64,000 nucleotides of DNA from Candidatus Scybalocola faecavium (GTDB lineage Bacteria > Bacillota > Clostridia > Lachnospirales > Lachnospiraceae). The position numbers were made by a program, and so were the translations under genes. The notes beneath the pieces are model-generated. The model was not told where the DNA came from and searched no databases. It saw only the letters and a program-made list of their open reading frames with translations. How positions within the stretch are numbered: position 1 is the first letter of the stretch; the number at the start of each line of letters is the position of its first letter. Positions 1 through 7,213 of the stretch are shown one piece after another. Where the stretch lies: NCBI GenBank assembly GCA_018713145.1, contig DVFP01000019.1, forward strand, positions 62,001 through 126,000. Reading direction: 5' to 3'.

Positions 1-980
1 ACTAGCACCGGGTATTCTCCACAGGCCAGGATATTTTCAAAATGCATATCCTTCACGGAAAATAAATAACAGATAAAAAGCTGAAGCCCCAGGCGTTTAA
101 AGTAACGCTCCACCTGTTCTTTATTTTCACAGTCCTGAGGAAGGACAGACTCGCACCAGCCATGCTGTCCTTTGTCAAGGATCCTATATGCATAGCTTTC
201 CATATGACATTCACCAGAAATCCACATATAAATATCCTGATACATCCGGTCATTTTTCAGACTGCGGGGTTTATAGTAAAGCACATGTCCATCCGTCCAT
301 GTCACACGGATCACTGTCCGGCCGCCAAAGTGGGCATCGGATGCCCCCAGCTTTAGTTCTTTTATCTGGCCTGGCGTTTTTCCTTGAAAAAATATATATG
401 TAAGTTCTTCTGTATCATCCCTAAGGTGTGTCTCAAAATCCCGAATAAAGCTTTGAAAGTTTTTTATCTGATGATAGATCATCCATGCCATGGCTTTATA
501 TTTTTTCAGTATTTCTTTCCGATATTCTCCCTTATACAGATAACAGTTGACATAATGTTCATACTCTTTATGTGTGTCCTCCCCAAAAAGCTTTCCCTCT
601 TCCTTTAGGGCCCGCATTTCACGAATCAACACCCGCACACTAACATTCTCAAGACGGCTAAACAGGAATTTCATTAAAGTATCCTGGACACTTTCGTCAA
701 ACAAAGTCCCGTTCTTTTGATCCGTGTTCATAAGATCTGCCCCATAGGCCAGCAATGGCCCATAAAAGGGAAAAAAGCACTGTTCCTTCAGCCAGTCTGC
801 TTCATAAATCCAGTCCGGCGACTGACAAAAATCCAGCAATGCTTTTATCTCACACTCCTGTATATCTTCTCCTTCTTCGTTCCAATTCTCTATTATATAA
901 TCAAGGGTTTCTTTGCCCAGAATCTTCTTCCAGACATCATATTCACCGCCTGTTAATGTCTCTCTTAAAAATTTGTCCAT
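1..980 (-). CDS. lanM: LanM-type lanthionine synthetase, N-terminal part (runs off left edge)
   Basis: An open frame of 326 codons runs from an ATG at 978-980 to the window edge without a stop, so only the N-terminal part of the roughly 900-1000 residue enzyme is present. LanM proteins dehydrate Ser/Thr in a precursor peptide through the DUF4135 kinase-like domain and then cyclise them with Cys through a C-terminal LanC domain. Visible family signatures are YKPRS at residues 236-240, DMHFEN at 311-316 and GEYPV at 321-325, all in the phosphotransfer/lyase domain. The start is preceded by a GGGAGGGCGAGAGGG purine run. The precursor gene lies about 230 bases upstream on the same strand, separated by a strong hairpin. 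The LanC half and any LanT transporter would lie beyond the left edge. Confidence 0.9.
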   Translation of the reverse strand, partial: MDKFLRETLTGGEYDVWKKILGKETLDYIIENWNEEGEDIQECEIKALLDFCQSPDWIYEADWLKEQCFFPFYGPLLAYGADLMNTDQKNGTLFDESVQDTLMKFLFSRLENVSVRVLIREMRALKEEGKLFGEDTHKEYEHYVNCYLYKGEYRKEILKKYKAMAWMIYHQIKNFQSFIRDFETHLRDDTEELTYIFFQGKTPGQIKELKLGASDAHFGGRTVIRVTWTDGHVLYYKPRSLKNDRMYQDIYMWISGECHMESYAYRILDKGQHGWCESVLPQDCENKEQVERYFKRLGLQLFICYLFSVKDMHFENILACGEYPVL

Positions 981-1131
981 CCCTCTCGCCCTCCCTCTGG
1001 CAGGGTTCTTACACTTCTTAAAATAAACATATCTGCCGTGCCGCCCATGGCAGCATGGCACATAAGATCCGACTGTTCTACATTACACAATTTTATATCC
1101 GTCATAATACTCATTTGTACAAGCACAGATA

Positions 1132-1200
1132 AAAGACTGCCATTAAATTCCATACAGAATCACAAAAACCCTGATTGAATAAAATTTAATGGCAGTCTTT
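1132..1200 (-). terminator. Attenuator-like hairpin between lantibiotic precursor and lanM
   Basis: A perfect 18-bp inverted repeat has arms at 1132-1149 and 1183-1200 with a 33-base loop. In the minus-strand transcript the second arm ends in CTTTTATCTG, a short U-rich tail. The position, just after the precursor gene and before lanM, matches the partial terminators that make lantibiotic precursor mRNA more abundant than enzyme mRNA. That role is inferred from position. Confidence 0.65.
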
Positions 1201-1209
1201 GGCTGCGGG

Positions 1210-1341
1210 TTAGCAGCAGATGAGGGTTAAATGAGCCCCACATGACTCAGAAAAACTTATAATCTGTTCTGAACCATCAATATTCTCAAACTTGTTCAAT
1301 TCCTTAATCTCTTCCTCAATCATTCTAATTTCTTTCTCCAT
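1210..1341 (-). CDS. lanA: Type II lantibiotic-like precursor peptide (LanA), 43 aa
   Basis: This short gene encodes a 43-residue peptide: an acidic, helix-prone leader beginning MEKEIRMIEEEIKELNKF, a DGS site at residues 22-24 resembling the GG/GA/GS cleavage site of class II leaders, and a C-terminal segment EQIISFSESCGAHLTLICC. That segment has three Cys and several Ser/Thr, and it ends in CC as lacticin 481-group peptides do (TCC). The start overlaps the 3' end of the upstream histidine kinase gene by 17 bases. AGAGGTG lies about 10 bases before the ATG, inside the kinase gene. A LanM gene follows on the same strand. Not recognised as a known named lantibiotic; the exact leader cleavage point is inferred. 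Confidence 0.8.
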   Translation of the reverse strand: MEKEIRMIEEEIKELNKFENIDGSEQIISFSESCGAHLTLICC

Positions 1342-2662
1342 AGTCTGGCACCTCTTTCTCCCAAAAAGTAATATTAACTTCAAAATATTCTTTATCGTAA
1401 TTTATATCCATCTGGCCACCGTACTTTTCCACAATAGCTGCAATACTTTGTAATCCCCATCCATGGTTTATTTTGTCCGATTTAGATGTTATCAACTTTC
1501 CATCTTTAATTTTAGGCAGTTGAGCAATACTATTTTTTACCTTAAAAAATTCCATATTTCCCTTATCTAAAATATGAACTTCTATAAATTTATCTCCATT
1601 AACTTTTTCAGCAGCTTCAAGAGCATTGTCTAAAAGATTACCTAATAAAACACTTACGTCTTTATCAGACAGAAAACTGACAATTTTAGAACTATGAATA
1701 TCAAAAGCTACTCCCAATTTATTCGCTTCAGTCATTTTCCCACCAAGCAAACTATCTAATAATGGATTCCCCGTCCACGCATGAATATAACCTTTACTCA
1801 TCTCAAAATCACTAATCATATCCTGCAGATACTTTTGAATGTTGTCTATCTGTCCCATAGCAAGATATGCCTTTAGCGCCTGTAGTTGATGCTTCAAATC
1901 ATGTATTTCTCTGGATTTTCTTTGATACTCATTTTTAATCTTTACATATTCTGTTTCCATACGTGCATTTTGAATCTCCTTTTGGTGTCTTTGGCTTTCT
2001 GATTGTCTATATACAATAAAAGTTACAAAGCCAAAAATCAAAAAAAGAATACACACAATACTAACAACATTGTAAAAAAATACATCTCGTCCAGTTTCCT
2101 GATAACCAATAGTCAAAAAATATGTAATAACCCACCATTCAGCGCTAGATAATATAATCCATAATAAAGCATTTTTCCTTGTTATCGAATTGTTCAAATA
2201 TGATTGTATTATGATTCCCCATTTTCTCCAAATGAGCCAAAGCCCAAAAGATAAAATTACCAAAAAAATATAATCATACAAAACAGGATGATAAATGCAA
2301 TATAAATATGGTTGTCCTATTATCCATCCACTTAATATAATACCTGGCAGCTCTAATAGGCTGATTGTGCCATAATAAATACCAGCCCAAGCCAAGCAGC
2401 AAAACATATTTCTTTTCGTAAAGATAATAGAAACTATGAAAAAAATTAATATCAAAAATATAATTTGAACATTGGAAAACCTTATATTTATGATACGATT
2501 CCAAAGTATATTCCCACCTGGAATCCCCAGAAATCCCAAATATTCAAGCACTCGCACCCACGGCTGATGGAATCTCCGATGTTTTGGCACATCGAACAGC
2601 CAGTATGCCAGCCAAACTTCCACGGCAACATTAAAAATATCTGCACACCATAAAAGAACCAT
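1325..2662 (-). CDS. GHKL-family sensor histidine kinase (AgrC-like)
   Basis: A membrane sensor kinase of 445 aa. About six hydrophobic segments occupy roughly residues 1-225. A coiled segment follows, containing the likely phospho-acceptor His in SREIHDLKHQL near 255, and then a HATPase domain with N-box LLGNLLDNALEAAEKV and G-box GWGLQSI. It lacks the classical HisKA domain, as is usual for GHKL kinases that sense peptides. GGGAGG precedes the ATG. It sits between a LytTR regulator (101 bases upstream) and the lanthipeptide precursor (17-base overlap), so it probably controls the lantibiotic genes, perhaps by sensing the mature peptide. It is a paralogue of the kinase at 8603-9910. Confidence 0.88.
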   Translation of the reverse strand: MVLLWCADIFNVAVEVWLAYWLFDVPKHRRFHQPWVRVLEYLGFLGIPGGNILWNRIINIRFSNVQIIFLILIFFIVSIIFTKRNMFCCLAWAGIYYGTISLLELPGIILSGWIIGQPYLYCIYHPVLYDYIFLVILSFGLWLIWRKWGIIIQSYLNNSITRKNALLWIILSSAEWWVITYFLTIGYQETGRDVFFYNVVSIVCILFLIFGFVTFIVYRQSESQRHQKEIQNARMETEYVKIKNEYQRKSREIHDLKHQLQALKAYLAMGQIDNIQKYLQDMISDFEMSKGYIHAWTGNPLLDSLLGGKMTEANKLGVAFDIHSSKIVSFLSDKDVSVLLGNLLDNALEAAEKVNGDKFIEVHILDKGNMEFFKVKNSIAQLPKIKDGKLITSKSDKINHGWGLQSIAAIVEKYGGQMDINYDKEYFEVNITFWEKEVPDYGERN

Positions 2663-2763
2663 TAACGATTCCTCCCAGATCCCTAATCCTTTGCATACTC
2701 ATCCTTTCCATTTTCAAAGGCAACCAACAGTATGATCAAAATACCTGTTACGGCCGCTTTTTC

Positions 2764-3489
2764 TCATTGGTTATGATGAACATAAAATTGGATAAGCTGT
2801 TTTTTAACTTCACGAATACGGCTTTGACTGACCTCCACATCCGGACCATAGCTGAGTTTCATCATCCGGTTACTGTCAATGCCGTTGACATGATTCATGT
2901 TAACAATAATCCCTTTGTTAATAAAAATAAACTCATCTGTTTTAAAATAGTTCATCAGGCATGCCAGTGAACTCCTGGTCTTATATTCTCCTTTCCGCGT
3001 ATACAGAATAGAATATTTACCACTGCCCTTCTCAATTTTAATAATATCACGGTAAAGCACTTTTGTCAGGCCTTGAGTATTATTCACAACGTAATATTTC
3101 CCATGGAGTTGAATCATCTGGGAAATAACATATTCTAAAGCAGACGGAAGCTTTTCATCCAGCTTGTCCTTTAAAATATATCTGGATGCACCTACCTCAT
3201 ATCCATCGGTACAGTATTCACCGTGATTGGTAATAAAAATAATATAAACCACACCACATTTTTCCTGAATTAACCGGGCTAATTCCAGGCCAGTGCATCC
3301 GGGCATTTCCATATCCAAAAGAAAAATATCATAGCTCTTTCCTTCTAAAATATCCTCTTTAAGGAATTGACCATTCCCCACGGTTGTAACTCGGATATCG
3401 TAGTCATTCTTTTCAGCCACAGCTTCCACAATTTCCTGAACATGGCTGACAGTTTCCGGCTCATCATCAGCAATAACAAGCTTAATCAC
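2764..3489 (-). CDS. LytTR-family response regulator (GTG start)
   Basis: Response regulator of 241 aa with an N-terminal receiver domain (acidic pocket ADDEPE, phospho-acceptor Asp in FLLDMEMPG) and a C-terminal LytTR DNA-binding domain (about residues 135-235). The GTG at 3487-3489 is chosen because AAGGAGGG sits 6 bases upstream and the protein then begins at the canonical IKLVIADDE. A longer in-frame extension to 3552 has no ribosome binding site and would run through the promoter region. It forms a pair with the GHKL kinase downstream. LytTR regulators typically control bacteriocin, virulence or competence-type peptide systems in Firmicutes. Confidence 0.88.
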   Translation of the reverse strand: MIKLVIADDEPETVSHVQEIVEAVAEKNDYDIRVTTVGNGQFLKEDILEGKSYDIFLLDMEMPGCTGLELARLIQEKCGVVYIIFITNHGEYCTDGYEVGASRYILKDKLDEKLPSALEYVISQMIQLHGKYYVVNNTQGLTKVLYRDIIKIEKGSGKYSILYTRKGEYKTRSSLACLMNYFKTDEFIFINKGIIVNMNHVNGIDSNRMMKLSYGPDVEVSQSRIREVKKQLIQFYVHHNQ

Positions 3490-3532
3490 AGAATTCCCTC
3501 CTTCCTTATCATTTGTACGTTGAGCATCTGGG

Positions 3533-3574
3533 AATTTGTGTACAAATTTCACTATTTACCGCTTTATTTGTCAA
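3533..3574 (-). promoter_or_regulatory. Promoter of the lantibiotic two-component operon with overlapping palindrome
   Basis: On the minus strand TTGACA (3569-3574) is followed after 17 bases by TGAAAT (3546-3551). A palindrome, AATTTGT-GT-ACAAATT (7-bp arms, 3533-3548), overlaps the -10 element and probable start site, as a repressor or autoregulatory site would. The regulator GTG start is about 45 bases downstream. Tandem GCCACATTC repeats lie further upstream at 3649-3666. Confidence 0.55.
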
Positions 3575-3637
3575 AGTACATTGGCTATTTTTATTTTACC
3601 ATATTATGGTAACTTCTGCATAAAATGTCCTAAATCC

Positions 3638-3666
3638 GCCACTATTTGGCCACATTCGCCACATTC
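3638..3666. repeat. Short GCCAC(ATTC) direct repeats upstream of regulator promoter
   Basis: GCCAC occurs at 3638, 3649 and 3658. The last two copies are perfect tandem 9-mers, GCCACATTC. They lie 65-95 bases upstream of the -35 element of the two-component promoter and may bind a regulator. No family consensus is recognised. Confidence 0.35.
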
Positions 3667-3774
3667 GTCCGTTTTTTCGTCCTTTTTATGTAATATCTAA
3701 GCCTGATAAATGTCATTTAAAAGAAAATTAAAAGAAAATAAGGAAAAAAACATACAAAACTATAAACTTTCCTT

Positions 3775-3822
3775 TGAAAAAAGCCGGAGACATTTGTCTT
3801 TTAGACATCTGTCTCCGGCTTT
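3775..3822 (-). terminator. Rho-independent terminator
   Basis: A 13-bp stem, AAAGCCGGAGACA / TGTCTCCGGCTTT (3780-3792 and 3810-3822), has a 17-base loop. On the minus strand it is followed by a run of six U residues. It separates the transporter and nuclease-fragment unit from the lantibiotic regulator unit. Confidence 0.8.
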
Positions 3823-3988
3823 GATTTGGCTGAAATCTGTCAAAATTCAAACAGATCAACCATAGTATTCAGACTTCTGTAACACGTTTTATCTTTTGTA
3901 TTTTCCAGGCTTGATCAGGTTCTTGCCTGGATCTCACCTGCTGCTTCTATGTGATACTCCTGGAACAGCGTTTTCTGATAATCACGAT

Positions 3989-4315
3989 CTAAAACAGCGC
4001 TTTTCCATCACCGGTAAAAATAACGTAAGTCATTACGTCCTTTCCCGCCGTATAATGAAGCCATGCTTCATAAGAATGAAAACGTCTCAGATCAACAACA
4101 CCGCCATCAGTGAACTGGAACTCAATATGGAGATACCGGTCCTTTACTGTAAGAAATGTGAAATCCATATACATCCGGGTTACTTCCAAAACCGGGATTT
4201 CCGTTTGGCCTATCTGGACAACATGCTCATTGATGCCTAAAAAAGGAAGTACAGCTTCGCCGAAATATGTGTGTACAGTTTTCATGATAATATCTTCGTA
4301 ATCTTTGTGGCTCAC
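3989..4315 (-). pseudogene. Truncated Rpn-like PD-(D/E)XK nuclease/transposase-related fragment
   Basis: A 108-codon frame starting at a GTG (4313-4315, with AGAGGAAAG about 10 bases upstream). It encodes a segment resembling the core of the Rpn/PD-(D/E)XK nuclease-family putative transposases: an Asp in MDFTFLTV and the catalytic-style motif LHIEFQ near residue 65, followed by DLRRFHSYEAWLHY. Full-length members are usually about 250-330 aa, so the C-terminal half is missing. The frame stops shortly after VIFTGDGKALF and no continuation is evident in other frames. A TGA sits directly before the GTG, so no longer start is possible. Probably a broken gene; a short functional protein cannot be excluded. 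Confidence 0.45.
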
Positions 4316-4663
4316 TCAAGCACTCTTTCCTCTCACACAAGTTGTTTACTATCTTTTGTATGCTTCCAGGAATATAGCGTCCGCCTCGCAGAAGCGTTTC
4401 CCCAAGTTCTTTTGTGCATCCAACAAAACATTCCGTTTTCATTATCATTTGAGTTGCGCGACACAAAGTCATAAAATTTCATGCAAACATAAAATTTATG
4501 ACCTTTTGTCGCTTGTCTCATCATTTTATAAGGTGATTTTTATGTATGTTCCTATGTCTAGTATAGCAAAAATTTACCTCGGCCACTACACAATCGGAAA
4601 AATTTACATTTTTAACCACTGGCAACCGTTACCACTCACAAGGCAGCAGCGGTACATTTCAGC
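4316..4663. other. Intergenic stretch with no recognised gene
   Basis: About 350 AT-rich bases between the nuclease-like fragment and the last permease. Only overlapping short frames without family resemblance are present. No clear terminator for the permease operon is visible here. Confidence 0.4.
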
Positions 4664-6001
4664 TCACAGCGCCTTCAATTCCCTTGCCGGTTCCCTAAGC
4701 TTCACACCGGCCAGGGCGATGAGGCAGCTCACCAGGGCCGCAGCGATAGCGGCGGCAAGGATCACAGCAATATTTTCCAGATAAAAATCGATCCGGTACA
4801 GCTTTTCCCGCAATATTGGCACAGCGGCAAATGCCCCGGCAAGGCCTAATACTCCGCCTGCGATAAACACAAGGGCCGCTTCCGCCGCCAGTTCCCAAAA
4901 GCTTTTTAGTCCTGTAGCGCCGCAGCAGTAAGTTACGGCAATAGACTTTCTCCGGCGGGCAAGCAGTACCAGCAAGATGCCGGTCATACTGACAAACACA
5001 ATGATCATTACCGTAGCCGACGCCCCGGTAAGCATGACGATCATATTTTGCTGACCGGCAATACTTTTCTCCGCCTGCAGATACTCATCATTAATTTCAA
5101 AGCTGATTCCCGGCCGAAGCTGCCCTAAACGGGATAAAAGCTCAGGCACCTGATTATTGACAGAAGACGCGTCCTTATAGCTGACCATTAAAGTATTATA
5201 AGGGGTTAAAAGACTGCTAAGCTGACCATAAGGAAGCATTTCTACCGGCAGGATCACTGCATTTTCCAAAGGAATCCTGAAAGAAGCAATATAATCTTCC
5301 TCCGGAAGATAAGGCGATTTGTATGAAACTAATTCCATATACTCCGGCGCGCTTTTGGCTGGTACAGGCACATACTGGGCGCCAAAATCCGAAGAAAGCC
5401 AGATTTTTCCGTCAGCAGCCGGATACTTAAAGGAATCCGCCCATTCCCTGTGTTCATTTTCCATTTCAGAATAAATATCCATCACTTCCGTTCCCACATA
5501 AATCTTATCTTTTTCCCGCTGGAAAGAAAAAGTATCTGCAAACAGCTCATCATTGAGAAACATATACCATATCACAGTGCTGTTCTCTGGAGAATCATCT
5601 TTCCAAAAATCGGATCTTTGAAATGCTCCGTAGTAAAACATCAGATCCTGGCCAAACTCATTTAAAACGGTTTCATAATCCTCATAACCTATAGGAAACG
5701 GATCCTTGTAATCCCAGCCCTCCTGTCCTTCATAAATTCTTATGTAGCCTTCCTCTGTCGTTTCGGCAGTCTCTTTAATCGCTGTCCATGGATCATCCTC
5801 CGCCGTCCCATGCCAGGTAATAGTTACCCGGTTCTTAGCCATATCGGCCTTGCTTTGCGCCAGACGGTCCTGATTTGAAAAAACCATGTTCAGGCAAGTC
5901 ACTAATAGCGCTGTCCCTACAGCCATTTCAAGAATGACCAGGCTGTACATTTTCGCCGCGCTGCGCCACAGACGGCATATCCGGTAAAAAGAATACTTCA
6001 T
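4664..6001 (-). CDS. FtsX/MacB-like ABC transporter permease, large type, set 3
   Basis: A permease of 445 aa with MacB-like topology: one N-terminal membrane segment (about residues 20-42), a large extracytoplasmic domain (about 45-315), then three C-terminal membrane segments (about 325-440) of the FtsX type. The motif VTYCCGATGLKSFWEL before the second-last membrane pair is shared with all large permeases in the island. The start at MKYSFYRICRL is chosen because GGGAGGGAGAGGG lies directly upstream; six further in-frame residues are possible. It ends the third permease set, which has no ATPase of its own, so it probably uses one of the two ATPases upstream. Substrate unknown; a role in peptide export or immunity is inferred from context. 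Confidence 0.8.
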   Translation of the reverse strand: MKYSFYRICRLWRSAAKMYSLVILEMAVGTALLVTCLNMVFSNQDRLAQSKADMAKNRVTITWHGTAEDDPWTAIKETAETTEEGYIRIYEGQEGWDYKDPFPIGYEDYETVLNEFGQDLMFYYGAFQRSDFWKDDSPENSTVIWYMFLNDELFADTFSFQREKDKIYVGTEVMDIYSEMENEHREWADSFKYPAADGKIWLSSDFGAQYVPVPAKSAPEYMELVSYKSPYLPEEDYIASFRIPLENAVILPVEMLPYGQLSSLLTPYNTLMVSYKDASSVNNQVPELLSRLGQLRPGISFEINDEYLQAEKSIAGQQNMIVMLTGASATVMIIVFVSMTGILLVLLARRRKSIAVTYCCGATGLKSFWELAAEAALVFIAGGVLGLAGAFAAVPILREKLYRIDFYLENIAVILAAAIAAALVSCLIALAGVKLREPARELKAL

Positions 6002-6015
6002 CCCTCTCCCTCCCT

Positions 6016-7143
6016 TCACAGGCCATAAGCGCTGGCGTCAAGGAGATAGCGGATTTGCCGCCTTCCTGCGGCCAAAGCTGTAAAGCCGCTTAAAATCAAA
6101 GCAATGATAACGCCCACTGCCCCGATCACCCCAAAGGCAGCGGCATTATAATTCAGGGAAAAGGGGAATACCCTCCCCAGAATACTGGCGGTAATAAGGG
6201 CATCCATAGCAAAAGCGGCAGCCACAAGAATAAGATTCTGCGCCAGGGCTTCCAAAAACAGCCGCCCCATCCCTGCACCTGCGCCGCGCCGTATGCCGTA
6301 GCTGTATTGCTCATTTATAATACAGCCCATCAGGATAAGGCCCACACTTAGAAGAGCAAAGATCATCACGATCCCGCCAATAATCAGCCAGCCGGACAAC
6401 GACGCCTTTATGGATGCATCGATCTGCTCATCCTCCTCAATGGCTGTCATAGGGTCTGACACATTCAGGCCGCCAATACGGTTGAGACGTGTAGTCAAAA
6501 GTTCTATATTCTCCTCATTCCAAGGCTCCTGCCCAGAAAGAACAAACCTGTGCTGCATGTTATTTTCCCCGGAAATTTCTCCCATCACCGGATAAGGGAC
6601 GATCACCGAAGCCAGGATACGGGTGCTATCAAACAAGCCTACCACTTCAAACTCACGTCCCAGAATCCGGAGCTTATCTCCAATAGCGCCGCCTTTAGCC
6701 GCGAAATCCGAGGTTGTCTTTACGATGCATACATTTGTCCCGGTATCTTCCATCTCCTGTTCTGTAAAATTTCTGCCAGATTCAAGGACATATGGGGATA
6801 GGCTAAAAATTCCCGGCGTAGCTCCCCCAACAGTGCTGATCAGCGTTGTCCCATCCCAGTCTATGGTTACCTGGCGCAGACACTCATAGCCATACTCATA
6901 ATCTGCCAAGGCTCTTTCGACATTTTTCGCCGTATAATCCTTTATAGCTTTCCGGCTGTCGCTGAGGATCAGCACATTTTCAGGCGTATCATAGGCAAAC
7001 CGCCCGATGTCGCTATACAATGCGGAGATATGGCCCAGCACATAAATCGGGCACAATAGCCCCGCAGCAATAGCCAACACAAGGATCACACAGATTTTCA
7101 TCTGATACCTCATACGCCCCAAAACACTTTTTAATAAAAACAT
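6016..7143 (-). CDS. FtsX-like ABC transporter permease, small type, set 3
   Basis: A permease of 375 aa: an N-terminal membrane segment (residues 15-38, rich in AIAAGLLCPIYVLGHI), an extracytoplasmic domain to about residue 245, then three membrane segments of the FtsX domain. The N-terminal signature L-x-L-x-IAAGL-x-CP-x-Y-x-LGYI recurs in the small permeases at 12867 and 17569, showing common descent. AAGGAGGGGGAATTT precedes the ATG. The gene is 14 bases from the following large permease. Large and small permeases probably form a heterodimer. Confidence 0.8.
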   Translation of the reverse strand: MFLLKSVLGRMRYQMKICVILVLAIAAGLLCPIYVLGHISALYSDIGRFAYDTPENVLILSDSRKAIKDYTAKNVERALADYEYGYECLRQVTIDWDGTTLISTVGGATPGIFSLSPYVLESGRNFTEQEMEDTGTNVCIVKTTSDFAAKGGAIGDKLRILGREFEVVGLFDSTRILASVIVPYPVMGEISGENNMQHRFVLSGQEPWNEENIELLTTRLNRIGGLNVSDPMTAIEEDEQIDASIKASLSGWLIIGGIVMIFALLSVGLILMGCIINEQYSYGIRRGAGAGMGRLFLEALAQNLILVAAAFAMDALITASILGRVFPFSLNYNAAAFGVIGAVGVIIALILSGFTALAAGRRQIRYLLDASAYGL

Positions 7144-7164
7144 AAATTCCCCCTCCTTACACTG

Positions 7165-7209
7165 CCAAAATCCGTAACAGTTCAGCCAGCTGAACTGTTA
7201 CCAAAATCC
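7165..7209. repeat. Perfect 28-bp palindrome flanked by 8-bp direct repeats
   Basis: The palindrome GTAACAGTTCAGC-CA-GCTGAACTGTTAC (7174-7201) is abutted on both sides by CAAAATCC (7166-7173 and 7202-7209). It lies between two permease genes. No U-run follows, so it is not an ordinary terminator. The layout resembles a tiny insertion with target duplication, or an operator. Confidence 0.6.
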
Positions 7210-7213
7210 AACA

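Larger units (their letters stand above)
3490..3988. other. Intergenic region with regulatory elements only
   Basis: About 500 bases without a convincing gene. It holds the promoter and palindrome (3533-3574), the GCCAC repeats (3638-3666), an A-rich stretch (3718-3760) and the terminator hairpin (3775-3822). The stretch 3823-3988 may be the decayed 3' part of the nuclease-like gene upstream, but no frame stays open. Confidence 0.5.

Noticed and set aside
965..1153. A 62-codon minus-strand frame overlapping the lanM start, containing an internal GG
   Set aside because: It begins inside the arm of the hairpin, overlaps lanM, has no Cys after the GG and no good SD. It is unlikely to be a second lantibiotic precursor.
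4227..4524. Overlapping short minus-strand frames upstream of the Rpn-like fragment
   Set aside because: They are in different frames from the fragment, have no SD and no family resemblance.
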